Below, in pieces: positions 58,752-64,000 of a stretch of 64,000 nucleotides of DNA. Source of the stretch: Micromonospora sp. PLK6-60 (GTDB lineage: Bacteria > Actinomycetota > Actinomycetes > Mycobacteriales > Micromonosporaceae); the NCBI RefSeq assembly GCF_019890675.1, contig NZ_JAIOAA010000011.1:124001-188000 (forward strand), in the 5' to 3' direction. Below the pieces are notes generated by a model. The model saw only the letters and a program-made list of their open reading frames with translations, was not told where the DNA came from and searched no databases. The position numbers were made by a program, and so were the translations under genes. The first letter of the stretch is position 1; each line of letters opens with the position of its first letter.

Positions 58752-59294
58752 GTGTTCATCAATCCATCCCGGGAAAACGCGAATCGAGCAGTCCCCGCCC
58801 GCCTGGTCCGCAGCCTCGCCCTGGTCGGCGTGCTCGTGGCGGGCATGCTCACCGTGATCACCCCGGCCTCGGCCGGGGCGAGCGCGCCCGTCGCCAGCAC
58901 CCCGGTCGCCGCGGCGCCGGTGGCCGCCGCGCCGGTCAGCGCCAAGGCGGCGACCGTCCTGGCCGCCGCGGTCTCGCCGGGCATCTCGCCGGCGGCCAAC
59001 AACGTGCGGTACGTGTCGAATCCCGCCGCCACCTCGTGCGGCTACGGGGTGTTCTGCGCCTTCGTCCTGGACCCGACCGTGAAGACCGCCAACAAGTGGA
59101 AGGTGTTCGACCTCTACTACTGCAAGCGCTACTACCTGTCGTACTGGCAGGGCAACGGCAGCTACAACAACCAGCAGTACGGCGGGGTCTGGGTGACCTT
59201 CTACAGCCAGAGCGGCAAGGTCCTCAAGTCCTTCAACGACAAGGGCCCGGGCACCTACAACTGGGACCCGGTCTGGTCGATCCGCAACTGCTGA
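58752..59294 (+). CDS. Secreted Cys-rich protein, second of a paralogous pair
   Basis: A 180-residue protein that matches the upstream paralogue along its full length: signal peptide (about 1-41), Ala/Pro linker with APVAAAPV, and a Cys-rich domain with CGYGVFCAFVLDP, WKVFDLYYCKRYYLSYWQGNGSYNN and WSIRNC. Aromatic and Cys positions are kept, while the linker and signal peptide differ. The GTG start has GAAAGGGG 8 bases upstream. It is followed by a perfect 20-base-arm terminator. The pair probably arose by tandem duplication. Confidence 0.75.
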   Translation: MFINPSRENANRAVPARLVRSLALVGVLVAGMLTVITPASAGASAPVASTPVAAAPVAAAPVSAKAATVLAAAVSPGISPAANNVRYVSNPAATSCGYGVFCAFVLDPTVKTANKWKVFDLYYCKRYYLSYWQGNGSYNNQQYGGVWVTFYSQSGKVLKSFNDKGPGTYNWDPVWSIRNC

Positions 59295-59332
59295 CCTCGC
59301 CACGCCCGGCAGCGGTGGCTGCTGAGCGCGCC

Positions 59333-59374
59333 CGCGGTGCGGCCCCGGTCGATGTCGACCGGGGCCGCACCGCG
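59333..59374. terminator. Perfect bidirectional hairpin terminator
   Basis: 20-base perfect arms (first half CGCGGTGCGGCCCCGGTCGA) around a 2-base loop, between the convergent stops at 59294 and 59392. The strongest hairpin in the window. Confidence 0.9.
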
Positions 59375-59391
59375 TCCGGCGTCGAGATGGA

Positions 59392-61146
59392 TCAGCGGCG
59401 GTCGCGCCGCTCCCGGGAGTCGAAGCGTCCCCCGTCGCCGTCGCCGTCGCGGTCCCGGCGTACGGTGGCCTTGCGGCCCTTGATGGTGCTGCCGCGCAGC
59501 CCCTGGATCACCTCGTCGGCCACGCCCACCGGCACCTCCACCAGCGAGAACCGGTCGGCGATCTCGATCGAGCCGATGTCCCGGCCGCGCACCCCGGTCT
59601 CGCCGGTGATCGCCCCCACCAGGTCCTGCGGGCGTACGCCGGCCCGGCGGCCGAGGCCGACGAAGACCTGGACGGTGCCGGTCGCGCGCGGGCGGGCCGG
59701 GCCGCGCCGTTCGCCGCGGCCCTCATGGCCGGGCCGGCCCTCCCGGGCCGGCCGGACGGCGACCTGCGGGATCTCCTCCGCCTCGTCGTCCGAACCGGGG
59801 AGGGTCGCCTCGTGGGCCAGCTTCACCGCCGCGAGCGCCACCTCCATCAGGTCGAACTCGTCGGTGAGCGACTCCGCGATCACCCGGAACGGCTCCAGGT
59901 CGTCCTCCAGCAGCGACTCCCGCAGCGCCGCCTGGGTCAGCGCCAGCCGCCGGGTGCGCAGGTCGGCCACCGTGGGGATCTTGTCGATGAGGATCCGCTG
60001 CCCGGTCACCCGCTCGATCGTCTTGAGCATCCGGTGCTCGCGCGGCTCGGCGAGGGTGATCGCCACCCCCTCCCGGCCGGCCCGGCCGACCCGACCGATC
60101 CGGTGCACGTACGACTCCGGCGCCGACGGCACGTCGTAGTTGACCACGTGGCTCAGCTGCTCCACGTCCAGCCCGCGGGCCGCCACGTCGGTGGCCACCA
60201 GCAGGTCCGCGGTGCCGGAGCGCAGCCGGCCCATCACCCGGTCGCGCTGCTCCTGGCTCATTCCGCCGTGCAGCGCCTCGGCCCGGTAACCCCGGCCGTT
60301 CATCGTCTCGGTGAGCCGGTCCACCTCCTCGCGGCTGCGGCAGAAGACGATCGCCGAGGTGGGCGACTCCACGTCCAGCACCCGGCCCAGCGCCGCCGGC
60401 TTGTGCGCCCGCGCCACGATGTACGCGCTCTGCCGCACCCGGGGCGCCTCGCCGGCGACCGGCCGCTCCCGTTCGATCTGGATGCGGACCGGGTCGGTCA
60501 GGTGCTGGCGGGCCAGCCCGTCGATCCGGGCCGGCATGGTCGCCGAGAAGAGCACCGTCTGCCGCTGCGCCGGCGCGTGCTCCAGGATCGCCTCGATGTC
60601 CTCGGCGAAGCCCATGTCCAGCATCTCGTCGGCCTCGTCCAGCACCACCGTGCCCAGGTTGCCCAGCCGCAGCGTGCCCCGGGCGATGTGGTCCAGGGCC
60701 CGGCCCGGGGTGGCCACCACCACGTCCACCCCGGCGTCCAGGGAGCGCAACTGCCGGCCGATCGGCTGCCCGCCGTAGATCGGCAGCACCCGGGCGCCGA
60801 GGTCCTTGCCGTACCGGTGGAACGCCTCGGACACCTGCACCGCCAGCTCCCGGGTGGGCACCAGCACCAGCGCCAGCGGATCACCGCCCGAGCGGTCCTC
60901 CGGCATCCGCTGGAGCAACGGCAGCGCGAACGCGGCGGTCTTGCCCGTACCGGTCGCCGCCTGACCCAGCAGGTCCCGGCCCTCGCGCAGCGGCGGGATC
61001 GCCTCCCGCTGGATCGGCGTCGGCTCCTCGTAACCGAGGGCGCTCAGCGCGGCCAGCAGTTCGGCGCGCAGCCCGAGGTCCGCGAAGGCGCTCGCCTCGT
61101 CGGGGTCGGAGGGGGTGGGATCGGTCGGCACAGGTGCGGAACTCAT
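59392..61146 (-). CDS. DEAD-box RNA helicase with DbpA-type RNA-binding domain
   Basis: A 584-residue ATP-dependent RNA helicase. It has the Q motif (FADLGLRAELLAALSALGYEEPTPIQ), motif I ATGTGKT (about 64-70), motif II DEAD (LDEADEMLDMG), motif III SAT (FSATMP), motif V ARGLDVE and motif VI HRIGRVGR. A C-terminal DbpA-type RNA-binding domain (about 480-555) with an Arg/Gly-rich linker indicates action on structured rRNA or mRNA, as in CsdA/DeaD proteins needed in the cold. The start could be the ATG at 61146. Confidence 0.94.
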   Translation of the reverse strand: MSSAPVPTDPTPSDPDEASAFADLGLRAELLAALSALGYEEPTPIQREAIPPLREGRDLLGQAATGTGKTAAFALPLLQRMPEDRSGGDPLALVLVPTRELAVQVSEAFHRYGKDLGARVLPIYGGQPIGRQLRSLDAGVDVVVATPGRALDHIARGTLRLGNLGTVVLDEADEMLDMGFAEDIEAILEHAPAQRQTVLFSATMPARIDGLARQHLTDPVRIQIERERPVAGEAPRVRQSAYIVARAHKPAALGRVLDVESPTSAIVFCRSREEVDRLTETMNGRGYRAEALHGGMSQEQRDRVMGRLRSGTADLLVATDVAARGLDVEQLSHVVNYDVPSAPESYVHRIGRVGRAGREGVAITLAEPREHRMLKTIERVTGQRILIDKIPTVADLRTRRLALTQAALRESLLEDDLEPFRVIAESLTDEFDLMEVALAAVKLAHEATLPGSDDEAEEIPQVAVRPAREGRPGHEGRGERRGPARPRATGTVQVFVGLGRRAGVRPQDLVGAITGETGVRGRDIGSIEIADRFSLVEVPVGVADEVIQGLRGSTIKGRKATVRRDRDGDGDGGRFDSRERRDRR

Positions 61147-61224
61147 GGGGAGAGCTTTTCATCATGCCCACCGGCGTGCTCCGCCGACCGGCACAACCGT
61201 CGCCCCCGACACGTCCGGCTCACC

Positions 61225-61740
61225 TCAGCCGCGTCGCCGGCGTGCCACCAGCGCGGCGACCACCGGGTACCGCCGGGACGGGCCCGGGTGGTCGTGCCGG
61301 TGCCGCACCGCGACCAGGACCATCGCCGGCATCATCAGCAGGTGCCCGCCCAGCAGCACCGTTTCCCCGCCGAGCAGGCCGGCGGCGAACGGGACGAGCA
61401 GCACCAGGAACGGCAGGTACATGGCGGCCACCATCTCTGCGGTGGCCCGCCGGCCATGGCCCCGGTGCCACATCCACGCCGCCATGGCCACCGCCATGTC
61501 GGTGGCCATGCCGAGCGCGGCCACCTCGGGTCGGGCGAGCGGTCCGGCCAGCCCGAGCGCTCCGCCGAGCGCGTGCCGGACGGGGCCGAGCAGCACCATC
61601 CCGGCGACCATCGCCAGGGTCATCTCGATCAGGTGCCGCAGCAGCCGGTGCCGGGCGGGCCGCGGGGCGGGAGGGCGGGTGTCAGGGTGCGTCGGCACGT
61701 CGGAGGGGTGGGTGCCGGGGTACGTCGTCGCGTCGGTCAT
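61225..61740 (-). CDS. Multi-pass membrane protein
   Basis: A 171-residue protein with four hydrophobic helices (about 33-58, 68-92, 105-125 and 128-144). Met and His residues in helices and loops (MATDMAVAMAAWMWHRGHGRR; LLMMPAMVLVAVRHRHDH) could bind metal. Similar actinobacterial proteins have been annotated as FliP-like, but no flagellar link is seen. Function unknown. Confidence 0.6.
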   Translation of the reverse strand: MTDATTYPGTHPSDVPTHPDTRPPAPRPARHRLLRHLIEMTLAMVAGMVLLGPVRHALGGALGLAGPLARPEVAALGMATDMAVAMAAWMWHRGHGRRATAEMVAAMYLPFLVLLVPFAAGLLGGETVLLGGHLLMMPAMVLVAVRHRHDHPGPSRRYPVVAALVARRRRG

Positions 61741-61836
61741 GTGTCGATCCTGGGCCGGCCAAGCGCCGGACCCCAGATGCCGATGTCACCGGACGACCGG
61801 GCGGGGCGCACGGTTTCCCGATGACATTCCGCACGG

Positions 61837-61864
61837 GTGACCAGGGCCGGCGCTGCCCTAGGAT
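61837..61864 (+). promoter_or_regulatory. Promoter of second two-component pair, leaderless
   Basis: GTGACC (61837-61842) as -35 and TAGGAT (61859-61864) as -10 with 16-base spacing. The ATG at 61873 is 8 bases after the -10, so the transcript is likely leaderless. An in-frame GTG at 61837 is therefore part of the promoter rather than the start. Confidence 0.55.
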
Positions 61865-61872
61865 CGGCGGGC

Positions 61873-63027
61873 ATGACGGTCGACGGGGTGTGGACGGGAG
61901 CCGACCGGCGGCTGCGCCGCGCCCGGCAGGTCACCCTCGTCTTCCTGGTCACCAGCGTCTGGGCCAGCCTGCTGCTGCCCGGTGCCGGGCTGACCCGCGA
62001 ACCGGACCCGACGCGGGTCACGCTGGGCGCGGTGGCCGTGCTCGGCTTCACCGTGGCCCAGACCTCCGTGCTCTACGCGGCGGTCACCCCCGGGTTGTCC
62101 CACCGGTGGCGGCGCCGCTTCACGGTGGGGCTGGCCGTGACGGCGGTGCTCAGCGTCCCGCTGGCCGGGCCGGTCGCCGCCGGCACCTGGCCGACCTGGG
62201 CCTGGCTGGGCGCCTCGCTGGTCGGCATGGCGCCACTGGTGCTGGCCACCCCCGGCGCGCTGGTCGCCTCGGCGGCCGTGGTCGCGGTCTCCGCCGGGGT
62301 GGCCCGGTGGACCGGGGGCTCGCTCACCGACCACCTGATCATTACGGGGCTGGTCGGGGCGGGGGTCGCCACGGTCAACCGGGCGCAGGTCTGGTTCTGG
62401 GACCTGCTGGTCGAGGCCCGGCAGGGCGAGCAGGCGCGGGCCCGGCTGGCCGCCGCCGAGGAACGGCTCCGGTTCGCCCGCGACGTGCACGACCTGCTCG
62501 GGCATGATCTGACCGTGATCGCGCTCAAGGCGGAGCTGGCCGCCCGGCTCGCGCCGGTCGACGCCGCCCGGGCCGGCCGGGAGGCCGACGAGGTACGCCG
62601 GCTCGCCGGCACCGCGCTGCACCGGGTCCGCGAGGCGGTGCACGACTACCGGGCGGTCGACCTGACCGAACAGCTCACCGCGGTGGGGGAGGTGCTGCGC
62701 TCCTGCGGGGTGCGCTGCACGGTGCGGTCGCCGGACGGCGAGCTGCCCGCCCGGGCCGCCGCCGACCTGGCCGCGGTGCTGCGCGAGGCCGGGACCAACG
62801 TGCTGCGGCACAGCCGGGCCGGGTGGTGTCGGATCGACGTCGAGCGGGAGGACGACATGATCACCATGACGGTACGCAACGACGGGGCGGCGGCCGGCGC
62901 ACCGGATGAGCACAGCCACGGGCTGCGCGGGCTGGCCGAACGGCTCGCCGCGGGCGGCGGCGGCCTGGCCGCCGGGCGGGACGGCGACGAGTTCGTCCTG
63001 CGGGCGCGGGTGCCGGTGACCCCGTGA
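61873..63027 (+). CDS. NarL-type sensor histidine kinase
   Basis: A 384-residue kinase with about six membrane helices in the first 165 residues and no sensor domain, like DesK-type thermosensors or envelope sensors. The HisKA_3 domain has His206 (FARDVHDLLGHDLTVIALK). The HATPase domain has the N box (LREAGTNVLRHSRAG) and G boxes (HGLRGLAERLAAGGG). The start is the ATG at 61873. The response regulator gene overlaps it by 4 bases (GTGA). Confidence 0.9.
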   Translation: MTVDGVWTGADRRLRRARQVTLVFLVTSVWASLLLPGAGLTREPDPTRVTLGAVAVLGFTVAQTSVLYAAVTPGLSHRWRRRFTVGLAVTAVLSVPLAGPVAAGTWPTWAWLGASLVGMAPLVLATPGALVASAAVVAVSAGVARWTGGSLTDHLIITGLVGAGVATVNRAQVWFWDLLVEARQGEQARARLAAAEERLRFARDVHDLLGHDLTVIALKAELAARLAPVDAARAGREADEVRRLAGTALHRVREAVHDYRAVDLTEQLTAVGEVLRSCGVRCTVRSPDGELPARAAADLAAVLREAGTNVLRHSRAGWCRIDVEREDDMITMTVRNDGAAAGAPDEHSHGLRGLAERLAAGGGGLAAGRDGDEFVLRARVPVTP

Positions 63028-63629
63028 TCCGGGTGCTGCTCGCCGACGACGAGGAACTGATCCGTACCGCCCTCGCGGCCCTGCTCGGTCTCGAGCCGGA
63101 CCTGACGGTGGTGGCCCAGGCGGCGACCGGGCGGGAGGCGGTGGACGCGGCGCTGGCCCACCGCCCGGACGTCGCGGTCGTCGACCTGGAGATGCCGCCG
63201 CCCGGCGGGATCGCACTCGCCGCCGAGCTGGCCCGGGCCCTGCCGGACTGCGCGGTGGTGATCCTCACCGGCCACGGCCGCCCCGGTCACCTGCGCCGGG
63301 CGCTCACCGCCGGGGCCCGCGGCTTCCTGCGCAAGGGCGCACCCGGTGGGGCCCTCGCCGACGTGATCCGCCGGGTGCACGGCGGCGGCCGCTACGTCGA
63401 CCCGGCGCTCGCCGCCGACGCGCTCACCCTGCCCGAGTGCCCACTGACCCCACGGGAGCTGGAGACGCTGCGGCTGGCCGAGTACGGCACGCCGGTCGCG
63501 GTGATCGCCCGGCGCACCCGGTTGTCGGCCGGGACCGTCCGCAACTACCTGACCGCCAGCGTCCAGAAGCTCGGCGCGACCGACCGGGCCGAGGCGGTCC
63601 GCATCGCCCGCGACGCCGGCTGGTTCTGA
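63024..63629 (+). CDS. NarL/DesR-type response regulator
   Basis: A 201-residue regulator with acidic DDEE at 8-11, Asp54 (VVDLEMPPP), Thr at about 82 (LTGHGRPGHLRRAL) and Lys at about 104 (FLRKGAPG), then a LuxR helix-turn-helix (about 136-198) with LTPRELETLRLAEYGTPVAVIARRTRLSAGTVRNYLTASVQKL. The recognition region is close to DesR-type regulators. Coupled by a 4-base overlap to its kinase. Confidence 0.92.
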   Translation: MIRVLLADDEELIRTALAALLGLEPDLTVVAQAATGREAVDAALAHRPDVAVVDLEMPPPGGIALAAELARALPDCAVVILTGHGRPGHLRRALTAGARGFLRKGAPGGALADVIRRVHGGGRYVDPALAADALTLPECPLTPRELETLRLAEYGTPVAVIARRTRLSAGTVRNYLTASVQKLGATDRAEAVRIARDAGWF

Positions 63630-63653
63630 CCCCCGCGGCGAGCGCGCGACCTT

Positions 63654-63659
63654 TAACCT
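63654..63659 (+). promoter_or_regulatory. -10 element of RNA-ligase-like gene, leaderless
   Basis: TAACCT ends 7 bases before the GTG at 63667 with no ribosome binding site between them. An AT-rich TTTAACCT in this context is notable. Confidence 0.4.
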
Positions 63660-63666
63660 GACGGGC

Positions 63667-64000
63667 GTGCGTACGGTCGAGCTGCTCTGTTCGCCAGGGC
63701 TGGAGGAGGCGGTACGGGCGGCGTGGGCCCGGCTGGCCGCCGCCGGGCTGCCCAGCCTGGCCCGCAACGCCCACCCGACCAACCGGCCGCACCTGACCCT
63801 GGCGGCGGTGGACGCGTTCCCACCCGGCGCCGAGGAGCGGATCGCCGACCTGTGCGCCGCCGTGCTGCCGCTGCCGGCCCGGCTGGACCGGATCGAGGTG
63901 CTCGACGGCAGCGCGCCGCTGGCCTGGCTGGTCCGACCCGGGCCCGAGCTGGTGGCGCTGCACGCGGCCGTCTGGGACGTGCTCGGCGGCCCCGAGCGGG
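63667..64000 (+). CDS. 2'-5' RNA ligase family protein, 3' end missing
   Basis: The first 111 codons lie in the window and the gene runs off the right edge. The product begins VRTVELLCSPGLEEAVRAAW, then PTNRPHLTLAAVDAF, the first HxT motif (His, Thr) of 2H phosphoesterases. The second HxT lies beyond the window. Members cleave or ligate 2'-5' bonds or cyclic phosphates in RNA. The GTG start follows a leaderless -10. Confidence 0.7.
   Translation, partial: MRTVELLCSPGLEEAVRAAWARLAAAGLPSLARNAHPTNRPHLTLAAVDAFPPGAEERIADLCAAVLPLPARLDRIEVLDGSAPLAWLVRPGPELVALHAAVWDVLGGPER

Noticed and set aside
61225-61740. FliP flagellar export protein
   Set aside because: No flagellar genes nearby and only general hydrophobicity supports it.
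61837-61872. Upstream GTG as start of the second histidine kinase
   Set aside because: It overlaps a -35/-10 promoter pair; the ATG at 61873 lies 8 bases after the -10 and is the better start.

Overview
The window is very GC-rich, densely packed actinobacterial chromosomal DNA. Codon third positions are almost all G or C, GTG starts are common, many genes overlap by 1 to 4 bases, and several genes look leaderless. Gene content (Lsr2, HspR-type control of lon, branched-chain or pyruvate dehydrogenase E1/E2, a TioE-type double-MerR regulator, an ECF42-type sigma factor with a DGPF protein, and a stand-alone LigD polymerase domain) points to the Micromonosporaceae, most likely Micromonospora or a close relative. 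That assignment is inference. I saw no rRNA, tRNA, CRISPR array, transposase or prophage.

Region by region. 1-3.8 kb: 5' end of a probable LD-carboxypeptidase, a MarR/NmrA divergent pair with a perfect palindromic operator, and small unknown genes. 3.8-7.1 kb: a class A penicillin-binding protein and a proline-rich membrane protein. 7.4-9 kb: DGPF protein and ECF sigma factor, ending in a short direct repeat. 9-12.4 kb: four overlapping genes joining a seven-helix-like membrane protein, an ABA4-like protein, a histidine kinase and a LuxR response regulator. 12.5-15 kb: AlkD-like protein, MmyB-type regulator, SDR. 15.1-17.5 kb: a four-gene type VII-like cassette (double YbaB-like protein, EspC-like protein, large WXG-like membrane protein, membrane partner). 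17.6-20 kb: ABC exporter with MerR regulator, driven by a MerR-type leaderless promoter. 20-28.7 kb: SDR/AraC pair, secreted glycosidase with FnIII and CBM2, lipoprotein, AraC/membrane pair, erythromycin-esterase family protein opposite a TioE-type regulator.

28.7-37.3 kb: housekeeping and stress genes, including glyA under a clear ZTP (pfl) riboswitch, a metallophosphoesterase, hemerythrin, a secreted subtilase, NAD(P)HX dehydratase with a histidine phosphatase, and a LigD-type primase-polymerase. 37.3-41.6 kb: an Lrp regulator opposite a three-gene E1alpha-E1beta-E2 dehydrogenase operon. 41.7-52.8 kb: beta-helix protein, L,D-transpeptidase lipoprotein, SMP-30-like protein, STAS protein, FKBP, PadR operon, a DoxX/CBS-BON divergent pair with a DevR-like box, a BtuF-like protein, a DICT/degenerate GGDEF protein and a DUF2726-like protein. 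53-64 kb: secreted Gly-rich-linker protein, Lsr2, Lon with a HspR-type operator, two tandem secreted paralogues, a DEAD-box helicase, a second two-component pair and the start of a 2'-5' RNA ligase-like gene.

The most informative non-coding signals are the ZTP riboswitch, the HAIR-like box before lon, the MerR operator, the MarR and PadR palindromes, phased Lrp half-sites, a 30-bp perfect palindrome, and several long stem-loop terminators, mostly between convergent genes. The least explained elements are the membrane-protein/ABA4/two-component operon, the YbaB-EspC-WXG cassette, a 57-bp in-frame insertion-like segment at the start of the E2 gene, a 22-bp tandem copying of the 3' end of a response regulator gene, and the duplicated secreted protein pair.
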